Of a stretch of 64,000 nt of DNA, positions 47,345-58,357 are shown piece after piece. A program made the translations under genes and the position numbers. How positions within the stretch are numbered: the first letter of the stretch is position 1; every line of letters begins with the position of its first letter. The DNA is taken from contig CM052362.1 in the NCBI GenBank assembly GCA_028551475.1, positions 21,930,021 to 21,994,020 of the forward strand, in the 5' to 3' direction. Source of the DNA: Casuarina equisetifolia. Lineage: Eukaryota; Streptophyta; Magnoliopsida; Fagales; Casuarinaceae. The notes below the pieces were generated by a model that was not told the origin of the DNA, did no database searches, and was given only the letters and a program-made list of their open reading frames with translations.

Positions 47345-48407
47345 AGCTGAATGAGACTTTTCATTCTTTAACTTATTATTTTTAGCTATAAGCTTCTCTA
47401 TTAGATCATCAATAGTCTAGTCTTGCAAATTATTGTTATAAGTTTTCTTGATAATGGTAAAATCAGCAAGAAAACTAATTAAAGCTTGATGCACAATACT
47501 CTACTCAGAAAATACCATTCCTAAAGCTTTAAGCCTCATTTGATACTGTACCATCCTTATAATATAATCTCTAATATTTTCAATTCCATCAAATCTCAAA
47601 TCGACGAAGGACAATCGTCATTGAATTACACAAAATAACAACAAACAAGTGTTACATAAATAACATACTATTTATTTAAAAATATGTGTGTCATCAAATA
47701 GTATGCAACTCCATATGGTATAATTTATGCAAAATCATAATGCATATAACAAAATTACCATACCAAATGTGTGAAACAAAATGCACATCACACATACAAA
47801 TTTATTGCATAAAACAATAAAATTCAAATAAAATCAGACTCGGTCAACGGTCAAACAGTACTTATGAACAATACCATGTGTACAGTGAACAGTATCGTCA
47901 ATAGTACCAAACGTACAGTACCAACAGTACTTCAATATTATTTCAAACAGTACCTAAATAGTACTTAAACAGTGTCATCTCCTTCATTGAAACGGGTCAT
48001 AACAAACCTATTTCACTCTCCAACGGGTTCTCGTCGATCTCAGCCATTTCTTGGCCGTTTTTTATGACATAAAAGTTACCAAAACGTAGATCGAGCCACA
48101 ACAAATCTATGGATTATACAAAAATCCTTCCAACAAGAGAGAGATCTTGATTTCTCTCTTTGGCCACGAATGAATAGTACTAATGAACAATACCTGTGAA
48201 CTATTTCGGTCGGAAACATCACTAAAGGTGGCTAAAAAATATATCAACAGACTCCTGAGAGTCGAAGGATTACAAATTCGGTGTTTGTTTTGAAAAATAC
48301 CCACCGGTTTGGTCTAAATCAGAATTTGAAATTTCTGATCTAAATGGGTTTTGAAAAAAGAAAACTCGTTTTTAGAACTCATTTTTCAACCCAAATTGAT
48401 GCCAACA
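47345..48407 (-). other. Copia-2 gag region and leader, heavily decayed
   Basis: The minus strand should hold gag here, but only short frames remain (for example 48107-48304). Around 47880-47970 there are several copies of 'acagtac' in short order, an internal simple repeat. Confidence 0.5.
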
Positions 48408-48421
48408 GCTTTGATACCAAT

Positions 48422-48931
48422 TGTTGGAATGAAATTTGTCTCAAACGAGACTCAAAACAAGATCTAACATCAATTTGTAGGTTGATAATGAGTTAAAATA
48501 AAATAAACAAAATGAAAAAAACATACCTGAAGATGGCTACATCTTTATAGAAGGATCTTGGCTAAGATCTTATCCTCTATTATTTAACTAGACACATGAA
48601 TAATATCTGTAAATAGTAGATTATTATGAAAATGACCATTATACCCTTACCACAAGCATTGATTCCATATACTGACCCCAATGCACATAATTTAAGCTAG
48701 AGGAGGACTTAATCGATATGTTATGAAATGTGCTTACTAAATAGTCTTAACTCATTACAGTTCTATAAAGTGCACTAAAACCCACATTGACTAACATCAT
48801 ACTCGCAATTAAGGTCAAAATTTGTCTAATTAACTAAATCAATATTAATTACATTAATACATCTTCATAAGAGAATTGTTTATGCTCATTGATAAAGCCT
48901 ACATTATATGAGCTTACAAAATAAGCTAACA
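48422..48931 (-). repeat. Copia-2 5' LTR (510 bp)
   Basis: Runs from TGTTGGAATGAAATTTG at 48422 to AAGCTAACA at 48931 on the + strand. It is about 110 bp shorter than its partner because of an internal deletion. Confidence 0.9.
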
Positions 48932-50238
48932 GAATCCTCGCCCATAGAGGCCTTGTCCAAAGTGCTGCAGTATTTGCCAGCCACCCCTCGGCGCCCCACA
49001 CTAGTAAGATCGTCTCTAGCAATCATCATACCATCAGTTCCGCCTTTTACGGACCTACATGGCGCATCCTCTGCCGGAATCTCAACTCCGAGATCCTCCA
49101 CCCGTCGCGCGTCAAGTCCTACTCTCTCGGGCGGAAGTGGGTCTTGGATATCCTAATCGAGCGCCTTATGTCTCACTCAACCACCGAGTTTGGCGACGTT
49201 AACCCTATTGTGGAGGTTGACCATTTTCGATGCGCCACGTTTTGCTTGTTAGTCCTCATGTGTTTCGGGGACAAGATTGGCGAGTCGCAGATAAAGGGTA
49301 TTGAAGACGTCCAGCGTCGCTTGGTATTGGAATTTAGTCGCTTTAACATACTTACTTTTTGGCCAAGGATTGGGAAGATAATATTCCGAAAGCGTTAGGA
49401 CGAGCTTTTCCACCTCCGTAGAGACCAAGAGGCCGTACTGGTGCCTTTGTTGGAAGCCAGGAAAAGAGTGAAGCAAGAGAGACTAACTGCGGCAAATAAA
49501 GACGCGGGCAAAGATGATGAGTATGTGCTGGCATACGTGGACACTTTGTTGGATTTAGAGTTGCCGGAGGAGAAAAGGAAGCTTGATGCCGGGGAAGTGA
49601 TTACCTTGTGCCCGGAGTTTCTCAACGCGGGCACTGACACTACGACCACGGCATTGCAGTGGATAATGGCGAATTTGGTAAAATACCCACACGTCCAAGA
49701 AAGGCTTTTCGCAGAGATTAAGGGGGTTATGGTGGTGGAAGGACGGAAGGAGGTGAAGGAGGACGATTTGCATATGCTACCGTACTTGAAGGCAGTGATT
49801 TTGGAGGGCTTAAGGCGGCACCCGCCTGGACACTTTGTGTTGCCACATGCGGTGACAGAGGATGTAGTTCTGGACGGCTATTTTATACCCAAGAATGGCA
49901 GTGTGAACTTCATGGTGGCGGAGATCAGCAGGGACCCGAATGTGTGGGAAGATCCCATGGCTTTCAAGCCTGAAAGGTTTATGAGTGGTGAAGAGAAAGT
50001 GATTGATTTTGATATTACAGGAAGCAGGGAGATCGAGATGATGCCTTTCGGGGTTGGTAGGAGAATTTGTCCTGCTTTTGGTTTGGCGATGCTCCATTTG
50101 GAATATTTTGTGGCCAATTTGTTATGGAACTTCGAGTGGAGGGCTGTGGATGGAGATGAGGTTGACTTGTCAGAGAAGTCAGAGTTCACCACAGTGATGA
50201 AGTATCCACTGAAGGCATATTTGTCTCCGAGGTTTTGA
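48932..50238 (+). pseudogene. P450 C-terminal part, split by Copia-2 (locus H, part 2)
   Basis: Continues P450 H right after the LTR, from the gaatc target copy into LAHRGLVQSAAVFA. It runs in one frame except for a TAG at 49396-49398 that replaces the tryptophan codon in RKRWDELL. I-helix [22 protein letters not shown] and a haem loop [10 protein letters not shown] (alanine instead of the last glycine) are present, and it ends LSPRF at 50238. Apart from the insertion and this one nonsense codon the gene is undamaged. Confidence 0.92.
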
Positions 50239-50591
50239 ATGGTCAGTTTAATTTCCTAAATAAAAATGTATTACCCACAATTCTATTTGTAAGGGACTCT
50301 TAGATGTCAACAAAGGGTGACTACTTTTTTTTCCCCCAATAATCATACGATATTATGCATTTGCCAAGTTATTATGCATCTTTGCTCTTCCGTACAAATT
50401 CCGAATGTTTGAATCTCTCACATATCAATCTCTAAGGGTACAAAGTCTGACAGGACATTTTAAAAAGAAATAAAACATTTCTCACTTGGAGAAAAGGAAG
50501 GAAAACAAAATTCCCCCTCCAACATTACTAGCACTGAAACTCTCATCTGATCATTAAATTTACTGGCCGATTCTATATTCCATTGAATCTA

Positions 50592-50800
50592 AATAGGCAC
50601 ACCTGAACTCCGAACATTAAATCCATGGTTTTGTCAGAGAAGCAATGGCAACTCCCAATTACCATGGTCATATTTGTTTATAATCTGAGGGGCATAAAAC
50701 CAGTAGGGCCTAAACTCCAAACATCAAATCCATAATTTTAGACACCAAAGACTTTGTCGGGGAAGCAATAGCACCGCCTGACTGCTGAGGATTTTGTGGA
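50592..50800 (-). pseudogene. NUP35: NUP35-like (MPPN family) C-terminal exon, duplicated
   Basis: The minus-strand frame 51042-50710 ends QQSGGAIASPTKSLVSKIMD followed by LMFGV and a stop. I recognise this as the C-terminus of plant nucleoporin NUP35, a structural part of the nuclear pore. A second, shortened copy (AIASLTK, MDLMFGV) lies at 50592-50660. The upstream part of the same frame (about 50860-51042) looks intronic. This is a fragment without the central RNA-recognition-like fold, so it is not functional. The identification is from memory and needs a database search. Confidence 0.6.
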
Positions 50801-51784
50801 TGGTTGTAGGGGACCACCAATTCAATCCACATGGGGATTCTGTATTCTGATTGTCCAACCACATGGGGATTCCATCTTCGTACAAAGTACCACAAATTGT
50901 CCCTCCAGAACAAAAAAGTACATGAAAACAGTACGCTCGTGGCAACCAACCAAGCCCCTTGGATAAGATCGGAGAAGAGGAAAAATACAAAAGAAATGCA
51001 ACTATTAATATATAAACAAGCAACACTTAATATAAACGACAAATTTGGCTTTAGTTAGTGCAGAAAAATGCAAAACTCCTAAAATATTTAATGGTTGCCA
51101 AAAGCCAACAAACGGGATGGAATACCTGCCACTCCTTCACCATGTGCCGGTTCAGGTCAACAATGTTATAAAAATGAAACATTCTCTCTTCAGTGTTATA
51201 ATTTCATCAATAACAAACTGCCGATTCAAGTATCAATTCTTGAATTAGAATGAAGAGAGTAATGTTATGCCCACATTATTGCAAATGGTTACGATAAATA
51301 ATTCTTTTGATTGCCATTTGGTTGGTCCTCCAGCTATATAAATCGTGAAGACAGCTAAATTTTGAGGGATCGATTAAACCAAAAAGTGTTGACAATCATT
51401 GTGGTTCTCTTCTACTTCATAAGCACTCCATTTGACCTTCAAAACTAAGCATGCATGGCATATGCGGAGACTGAATGTCATTTGCATCTATAATTCTAGA
51501 TATCTGCATAATGACCTGGTTTGTCATGGTTGAGGACCGATGGGCAGAAATTGTTCTCTTATTCATTCAATTTTCTAGTACTTTCAATATATTAATGAAA
51601 ATTTTGAAAAAAGAAAAAAGGAAGAAGAAGATGAAAACTGTATTTGTAAGAAGCAAAGGAACTCATATTTTAAGGAGATGTAAAATGTTTTCTCGTATTA
51701 AAAATTACTTACTTTCCAAAAGTTTAGTATAATTACAGCTATAAGTAAACACAAATGTTTGAAAGGAAAATTTATAGTAAAAAG

Positions 51785-52588
51785 TGTTAAAGAAGCTTCT
51801 CCAGCAGCGTCTGTGGACTCACGAAGCCCGCACCAAGCTTTGCATGTAATGCAGCAGCAGCACATAAGCCCCTCTCTTATTGAAAAACAGTGTCCAATGA
51901 ACAAGAACCAGCGTCATGCAGTCATGCAGCGTGCAGACTGCTGGCTTTATAATAGTATGCCGCTGCAGATGTCTAAGGTAGTGTCACATGCAACAGGTCT
52001 TCCAAAAGATCGAACCTACCTTGCTGATCAAGCAGCTGAGACAGCTGTGTGCTATGACTGGGATATGAATGTTGCATCTCGACTAAGAAGTCAGTCTTGC
52101 AGAAGCCAACACATGCTGTCCACAACCTACCTCCAGCTCCCACTTGCTGTTACACTGTGGGAACTGTCAAGTCAGCATTTGAGAAATACAAACGGGTTGT
52201 TGAAGATCAGCAGTGTGACAACTCGTATGAAAGTCAGAAGGGCAGCTCTATGAAACCATAGCATTCTCACCAAGAGATCCTAGCACCAGCGCACAAGGCA
52301 AGTATTGTCAGAGAAGCCTTGCCGTGAAGATAGGGAATGCAAGAAATAAAGCAAAGGGAAGTATAAACCATGTAACAAGTCACATAGGTGATTAAGGTCA
52401 AACTGTAAGCTTCGAGGAAGCTTACCCGTAGAAATAAGCGGACACTACAGCCCTATAAATCGGGGCAGCTTGCCTATGAGTAAAGCAAACCTTTAGTGTG
52501 TATCTTTCTTTAATCTTGCTTCTGTAAACTTACAGTATCTATACAGAAGTAGCTTCCGCATTTTGCTACCAAATTCTGTTTTTCTTCT
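51785..52588 (+). repeat. possible solo LTR
   Basis: A GC-richer block starting TGTTAAAGAAGC, with a TATA-like 'cctataaatcggggc' near 52453 and a 164-codon open frame (51759-52253) with no recognisable domain. It has 5-bp flanks aaaag on both sides (51780-51784, 52589-52593), but the right end is not the usual CA, so the call is weak. Confidence 0.3.
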
Positions 52589-52869
52589 AAAAGTTACAAG
52601 GTTAAAGAAAATAAGAAAAAAAAACTCAATAACTATTAAGGTTCAATGATCTATGAAGTGTCATACTTCTTAACTTATGTAAAAAAAATTACTATTAGAC
52701 ACATAGAAACCAGGAATAATTAGTGAGATTCTTTACTTATAAAGTTCTTTAGTTTTATACTTTAAAAATATCATAAAAAATGATAAGTGTCATGATTATT
52801 ATGTAGATAATTAAAATACGTTGTATTTCTTCTGTAAAATAAAAGAAAAAATTTATTTTAGTTGAAAAC

Positions 52870-52959
52870 TTTCCTCTCCTTGCAGAAACAGGAGGCCAAA
52901 TCTTGGAAAAACAACGACTGTCTCCCAGACCTGGGAGTTCTCTGTACTGTCGTGCTCAT
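52870..52959 (-). pseudogene. NUP35: NUP35-like N-terminal exon
   Basis: From an ATG at 52959 the minus strand reads MSTTVQRTPRSGRQSLFFQD and then LAS, which I recognise as the start of plant NUP35. A one-frame slip follows, after which PVSARRGKFS continues in the neighbouring frame. A repeat of the 'ctgtttctgcaag' part lies at the outer edge of the insertion (53025-53037). It pairs with the C-terminal exon at 50.7 kb on the same strand. Confidence 0.6.
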
Positions 52960-53037
52960 TTTACCAATATTTTCAGAATGAAAATACAGTCTCTTCGGAG
53001 GTTTCCTTGGGCTTTTTCCTCTACTTGCAGAAACAGT

Positions 53038-55655
53038 ACTACGTTTTGGGCCTGTTTAAATGCATATGTCAAATGTCTACATAAATAACACCTATATATG
53101 GGCTTCGGTAGGTTCCAAATGGTTAACAAGTTCGTAGGAATGGTCCAGTGGTAACGTGGATTCTGACGGATTGTACAAGAGTTCCTTGTCTGTGTCCATT
53201 CTTATTTGGAAATAAATTCCAAAACTGCTGGAAATTCCAAAAATGGAAATGTGACCATCACTTTCAATAGCTGAGTCAAATAGTTCAAAAGGAAGTGTAT
53301 ATGAACACATTTCAAAACTTCCTTTTAAATTAGGATACCTACCTAATCTAGAGTTGAATAAAAAAGTTCATATTCCATGACTTTATAAAAGTCGAATGGA
53401 AATGTGAAAGATTAAAAGTAAACATGGAAACATCTCAAAATTTTTTAAAAAAATTTTTACGCCATATAAGGGATAATTGTAACAAGATGATACACAATCA
53501 ATAAAAATACACGTCAATTATTTTAAAAATTGGAATGGCTGAAATTAACTTGTGCAATATGTTATCGTACTAGTACGGAGCGACTGGTTTTGGCAGGTGA
53601 GCCGTTTGCGACTTAATCGAAACCGGACGGCTCCATGACGAAGGTAGAAAAAGCTATCCAATTCCTTCCATGCCTTTCCAAACTTGCACAAAAAGCATTA
53701 AAGGATATTTAGGGATTTATATCGTACTAATGTCATGATGATGTCACATCTTCCTTCCTTTCAATTACTTTGGACTATTTTTTTTTAAAGTATTCTTTCT
53801 TTACTTGAATAGTTTATAGCGTGATGGATTATCTTCGTAGTTTGCAATAATTCCTTGTAGTAATAATTATTTTTCCTATTCTTCTTTATACTCAACGGAG
53901 GGGTGATGAAAGGAGCAGCACAATGCCGCGAGGTGGAACTTCACAACTGAGCAGAAGAGAGCAAGATTCGCCTGGATTCTCAAAGGAAACTGCACTTACA
54001 GCTGATCAGTGATTTATTTCATGACAAAATATTGGATCAACTTAAGAAGTCTTAGAAGTTTCTTTGTCGTACTACTTACATGTGCGCAACACCTAACTTG
54101 TTTAAGTCATGGGAGAAGCAGTGTAGTGGGGCAGCTCTACCTAACTTTCTTTTTCTCCTTTTTCTCTGTTTTACCTTTTCTCCATTGTAAACAGTGGCAA
54201 ATTCTTTTGGCTGGGTATCAGGGAAGCGGGGGGCAATTAAATGGAACGTGGGAGTAGTTGAAGTTACCATTCTGATAAGTAGTGATTAGTCGCTTTCATT
54301 TATGGACAATACTTTGCATGGTAGCTGTGTCTAAAACCAAACCTTTGGAGTTAATTAAACCTTTTGATAGGTGGCTTATGAATAATTTCCACCCGCTAGC
54401 AGGGTACTATGCTAACTAGATCATATCAGTTTTTAGCTTTTCACCGTTTCACGAAAAGAAAACAACACTTGCACGCTAGATCGCATTTAGTTTGGTTGCC
54501 ATCCCTAACCTAACAGTCCGAGTTTAGGTCACCATGCAACTAGATAATATGAAGCTATTTACAAGGATTGGACGGTAAAAAAGGTTTGGACGGTAATACA
54601 ATAGAAAATAGATAGTTTCCAATTCTTTTGTTTAATAAAATAACATCATCATGTTCAAAATGTGAATAGGGATATATAAAAACATTGTAGAAATTCTTTT
54701 TCTAACAAAAAAATGATTTCTTAATCTGTAAGGTTTTGATAGTTTTTTATTTTATATATAACCTAAAATCATTCGAATTGAAAATAGTTACTTTGACTAT
54801 ACCCTGAGGAAAAGGTTTCAATGATTGAATAGCATGTGAAAATTGATGGTGGATATGGAAACACTTCAAAGCTTCATTAGAATAATAAATATCAATTATA
54901 TTCAAAGTTAAAAGCGGTCCAAATATACTACAACCGGCAAAAGCAAATAGATTTCAAAACTTCAATGAGCTTTTCGTGTCTCTCACCCGTTCTTCAATCT
55001 TGACCTCGTTTTTCTCCATGACGTAGATCCTAGGGCGGACTTGGACTTAGATTCTACCTCAATCTCTTACGTTTCATAGATATAACCATTATATAATCCT
55101 ACGATAAAGCAGGATAACCCTAGTCCCGTACGTTAGCCGTGGTAATCTTTTTCACGAGTTACTTGTATTGTGAATTGGTCAGACTTTAAGTCTAAGCCTA
55201 CGTCTAAGTATAAAAAGAGAGAGAGAGGAATAAAATTAGGCCAGTCTAAGTGTATTGAAGTGTTCTCCTACTACTGTCTCATATGATGTTGAAGGGTATA
55301 CTGTCCCTTTTATGATATTGATTTGGTAACAGCTTTCCATTGAAATTATACTTTTGTTTGGTGGCAACCTCCAATAAAAATTATATTTATCTTAATATTT
55401 TCTTATGGTTTCGGTTCGTAACACTCTTTGGTAAAATACGACTTATCCTTAGTATGAGAAATACATATCAACCACTAAAGTTATTTTTGTACTATTGTAG
55501 TATGATGTTGCCGCCAAGTTTAGTAGAAAGAAAAGCAATGATTAGGGGTAGTGGATTCATGGGGAAGACTCCAGCTCAGCTTGGGTACCCGATGAGGAAA
55601 CAAGATCTGCGTGTTCGTTTATTATTTGCCAACTCATGTTGTTCACATCACCTTT
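53038..55655. other. 3' flank of H, spacer, and 5' flank of I
   Basis: 53038-53330 continues the CYP89 3' flank (single copy of the unit tripled at 25759-26006). 54800-55200 matches the 5' flank of D. Between them is AT-rich DNA. A frame at 54009-54257 is unsupported. Confidence 0.55.
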
Positions 55656-55659
55656 TCTT

Positions 55660-55667
55660 TATATATA
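55660..55667 (+). promoter_or_regulatory. TATA box of P450 I
   Basis: 'tatatata' 65 bp upstream of the ATG at 55725, the spacing seen for A, B and C. Confidence 0.6.
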
Positions 55668-55724
55668 TGGCTCAGTTCGGGTTATCCTTCCCATCAAAAA
55701 GGATAAGTTTACTAGATCACTATC

Positions 55725-57293
55725 ATGGCGATCTGGTTGCTCATCATTGTCTCTCTCTGCATCATCGTCCTTCTCAACCGCCTGGTCTTCGCCAGGAAAT
55801 GCTCCAAAGCCCAGCAGCTTCCTCCTGGGCCCTTCAGCATCCCTATCTTCAGCAGTCTCCAATGGCTCTGCATGGCCCTCCCCGATTTCGAGCCGATTCT
55901 CCGAGACCTCCACGCGAGGCATGGGCCTGTCGTCGCCATCCGCATCTTCAGTCGCCCGACCATCTTCATCGCAAGCCGAACGCTAGCCCACAGAGCCCTT
56001 GTCCAGAACGGTGCGGTATTTGCCGACCGTCCCCCGGCGCCCCCCGCCACCAAGATCGTCTCTAGGAATCAGCACAACATAACCTCCGCCTTTTACGGAT
56101 CTACTTGGCGCATCCTCCGCCGGAATATCACCTCCGAGATCCTCCACCCGTCGCGCGTCAAGTCCTACTCTCGCGCGCGGAAGTGGGTCTTGGATATCCT
56201 TATCAACCGCCTTATGTCTCAGTCAACCACCGAGTCCGGCGAAGTTAACCCTGTCGTGGTGGTTGACCATTTCCGATACGCCATGTTTTGCTTGTTAGTC
56301 ATCATGTGTTTTGGGGACAAGCTTGGCGAGTCGCAGATAAAGGAAATCGAAGACGTCCTGCGTCGCTTGCTTTTGGGCCTTGATCGCTTTAACATACTTA
56401 ATTTTTTGCCAAGGATTGGGAAGATAATATTCCGAAAGCGTTGGGACGAGCTACTCCAGCTTCAGAGAGACGAAGATGCGGTACTGATGCCTTTGTTGGA
56501 AGCCAGGAAAAGAGTGAAGAAAGAGAGACTGACTGCGGCAAATAAGGACGCAGACAAAGATGACGAGTATGTGCTGGCATACGTGGACACGTTGTTGGAT
56601 TTGGAGTTGCCGGAGGAGAAGAGGAAGCTTGACCCGAAGGAAGCGATTACCTTGTGCTCGGAGTTTATCAACGCGGGCACTGACACTACGACCACGGCAC
56701 TGCAGTGGATAATGGCGAATGTGGTGAAACATCCACACGTCCAAGAAAGGCTTTTCGCAGAGATTAAAGGGGTTATGGTGGGGGAAGGAAAGAAGGAGGT
56801 GAAGGAGGAGGATTTGCATGATTTGCCGTACTTGAAGGCAGTGATTTTGGAGGGTTTAAGGAGGCACCCGCCTGCGCACTTTGTGCTTCCACATGCGGTG
56901 ACAGAGGATGTAGTTTTGGACGGCCATTTGATACCCAAGAATGGCAGTGTGAACTTCATGGTGGCAGAGATGGGCTGGGACCCTAAGGTGTGGGAGGATC
57001 CCATGGCTTTCAAACCTGAAAGGTTTCTGAGTGGTGAAAATGGTGAAGAGAAACTGACTGATTTTGATATTACTGGAAGCAAGGAGATCAAAATGATGCC
57101 TTTCGGGGTTGGGAGGAGAACGTGTCCTGGTTTTGGTTTGGCGATGCTCCATTTGGAATATTTTGTGGCCAATTTGGTATGGAACTTCCAGTGGAAGGCT
57201 GTGGATGGAGATGAGGTTGACTTATCCGAGAAGCCTGAGTTCACCATAGTGATGAAGTATCCACTGAAGACGTATCTCTCTCCGAGGTTTTGA
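55725..57293 (+). CDS. Cytochrome P450, CYP89 family, intact (locus I)
   Basis: A 522-residue single-exon P450 starting [12 protein letters not shown]. It has the anchor, KCSKAQQ linker, hinge [18 protein letters not shown]-helix [22 protein letters not shown] and haem loop [10 protein letters not shown] with the cysteine at residue 467, and ends LSPRF. Relative to E the motif after the hinge is shorter by none but rewritten ([12 protein letters not shown]), and the usually conserved arginine of MGRDP is tryptophan (MGWDP), a change shared only with pseudogene K. It is predicted to be an ER-anchored monooxygenase of unknown substrate. Its 5' flank matches that of D and its 3' flank that of E. 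Confidence 0.93.
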   Translation: MAIWLLIIVSLCIIVLLNRLVFARKCSKAQQLPPGPFSIPIFSSLQWLCMALPDFEPILRDLHARHGPVVAIRIFSRPTIFIASRTLAHRALVQNGAVFADRPPAPPATKIVSRNQHNITSAFYGSTWRILRRNITSEILHPSRVKSYSRARKWVLDILINRLMSQSTTESGEVNPVVVVDHFRYAMFCLLVIMCFGDKLGESQIKEIEDVLRRLLLGLDRFNILNFLPRIGKIIFRKRWDELLQLQRDEDAVLMPLLEARKRVKKERLTAANKDADKDDEYVLAYVDTLLDLELPEEKRKLDPKEAITLCSEFINAGTDTTTTALQWIMANVVKHPHVQERLFAEIKGVMVGEGKKEVKEEDLHDLPYLKAVILEGLRRHPPAHFVLPHAVTEDVVLDGHLIPKNGSVNFMVAEMGWDPKVWEDPMAFKPERFLSGENGEEKLTDFDITGSKEIKMMPFGVGRRTCPGFGLAMLHLEYFVANLVWNFQWKAVDGDEVDLSEKPEFTIVMKYPLKTYLSPRF

Positions 57294-57380
57294 ATGGTCA
57301 AGTTGATTTCCTAAGTATATGAATAAAACTGCATAAGTCTGTTACCCACTATCCTAGTTGTGAGGGATTCTAGGTAAGAA

Positions 57381-57600
57381 GTCAATATAGACTTCGAACC
57401 AAAAGCTAAAGCTATGTTAAATGAAAGGATTTCTCTATGTGTTGGTTCTCTGTATTTCTGTGTTTTCTCTAGTTAACTTATCAATGTAAACCTCGTACCA
57501 AAAGCTATATTAAATGAAAGGATTTCTCTTGTGTTGGTTCTTTGTTTTTTTTTTTTTTTTTGTACTTTTCTCTAGCTAACATGTCAATGCAAACCTCGTA
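57381..57600. repeat. tandem repeat in the 3' flank of I, about 100 bp x 2.2
   Basis: Units start near 57381, 57481 and 57583 ('tcaatgtaaacctcgtacca' or a close variant). The third partial unit runs straight into the P450 fragment J. A run of T's lies at 57545-57561. Confidence 0.8.
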
Positions 57601-57638
57601 CCATCTTCATCGCAAGCCGAACCCTTGCCCACAAAGCC
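57601..57638 (+). pseudogene. P450 fragment (locus J/K, part 1)
   Basis: Thirty-eight bases encoding [13 protein letters not shown], the stretch before NGAVFADRP in E and I. The 5' part of the gene is missing. The last five bases, aagcc, are one copy of the TRIM-2 target duplication. Confidence 0.8.
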
Positions 57639-58306
57639 TCTGAGAAACAGAAAACCTCTAAGAATACCAAGATCGAAGACGGAATCGGGAAAAAGCTCTT
57701 TACTCTTAAAAATTTGTTTAAACTTGATTAAAGAAAAATCAAACTATTACAATAATGAAATAAGTTGAAGATGCGACGCATAGACGTGTCGCATCCTTGG
57801 GTCTGGTTGGATAGGCCCAAACCTGACACCTAAGTAAAAAAATGTGTGTGATTCCATTCAATGGTCACAGTGGAAGATAGAAAAGACGACATAAATCAAC
57901 AAAAATTGACCAGAAAAGGCCAAAAAGAACACAATTTGAAGGCAAATCGGCTTTGAATCAAGTAATCAAGACCAAAAACTCTAAATTAGGTAGAGGACAA
58001 AAAAAAGGACCAAAAAAGAGAGAAAGTCTTACTGAAATGAAAATGAATTCCTTAGCCAGGCTCTAGTATCATCTAAGAAACAAAAAACCTTTAAGAATAC
58101 CGAGATTGAAGACGGAATCGGGAAAAAACTCTTTATTCTTAAAAACTTGATTAAAGAAAAATCAACCTATTTCGATAAAGAAATAGGTTGAAGACACGAC
58201 ACACAAACGTGTCGTGTCCTTGGGCCGGGTTGGACAGGCCCAAACCCGACACCTAAATAAAAAAAATGTGTTGGGCCATTTATACAGCCCAAATATAAAC
58301 TCAACA
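57639..58306 (-). mobile_element. TRIM retrotransposon in P450 J/K (TRIM-2), 668 bp
   Basis: Minus orientation. The 5' LTR (58072-58306, 235 bp) begins TGTTGAGTTTATATTTGG on the minus strand. The 3' LTR (57639 to about 57849) lacks its first 30-50 bp. Shared segments include 'agaatacc', 'gaagacggaatcgggaaaaa' and 'gtgtcg'. The primer site TGATACTAGAGCC (58071-58059) touches the 5' LTR directly. The internal region is about 210 bp and non-coding. Target copies aagcc (57634-57638) and gaacc (58307-58311) are each one G-to-A change from GAGCC, the sequence present at this spot in intact P450s. Confidence 0.82.
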
Positions 58307-58357
58307 GAACCCTTGTCTAGAACGGTGCCGTATTTGCTCACTGCCCCCTACGCCCCC
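58307..58357 (+). pseudogene. P450 fragment (locus J/K, part 2)
   Basis: Continues part 1 across TRIM-2: LV, a stop in place of the Q codon, then NGAVFAHCPLRP, matching [15 protein letters not shown]. It ends at about 58357 where foreign DNA starts. Confidence 0.8.

Larger units (their letters stand above)
42762..48931 (-). mobile_element. Ty1/copia retrotransposon inserted in P450 H (Copia-2)
   Basis: A 6.2-kb copia element in minus orientation that splits P450 H. The 5' LTR is 48422-48931 and the 3' LTR is 42762-43382. The primer site, read on minus, is TGGTATCAAAGC (48419-48408), close to initiator Met-tRNA. The polypurine tract is AAGTGGAAGAT next to 43383. Flanking pentamers are gaact (left) and gaatc (right), each one change from GAACC, the sequence expected at this place in the P450. 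Coding parts on minus carry stops, so the element is dead. Confidence 0.92.
50325..53037 (-). mobile_element. 2.7-kb insertion with NUP35-like fragments behind P450 H
   Basis: This block interrupts the CYP89 3' flank: the sequence before it continues after it when compared with the flank of G (41676-41700). It is bounded by perfect 5-bp direct repeats actac (50320-50324 and 53038-53042). The + strand left end is a run of T's, that is, an A-run at the end of the minus strand. Inside lie the first and last coding parts of a NUP35-like gene in the right order, plus an LTR-like block. It could be a retroposed or captured gene segment; the mechanism is not settled. Confidence 0.6.

Noticed and set aside
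51759-52253. 164-codon plus-strand open frame
   Set aside because: No recognisable domain, lies in an LTR-like block, and no paralogue supports it; kept only as part of that block.
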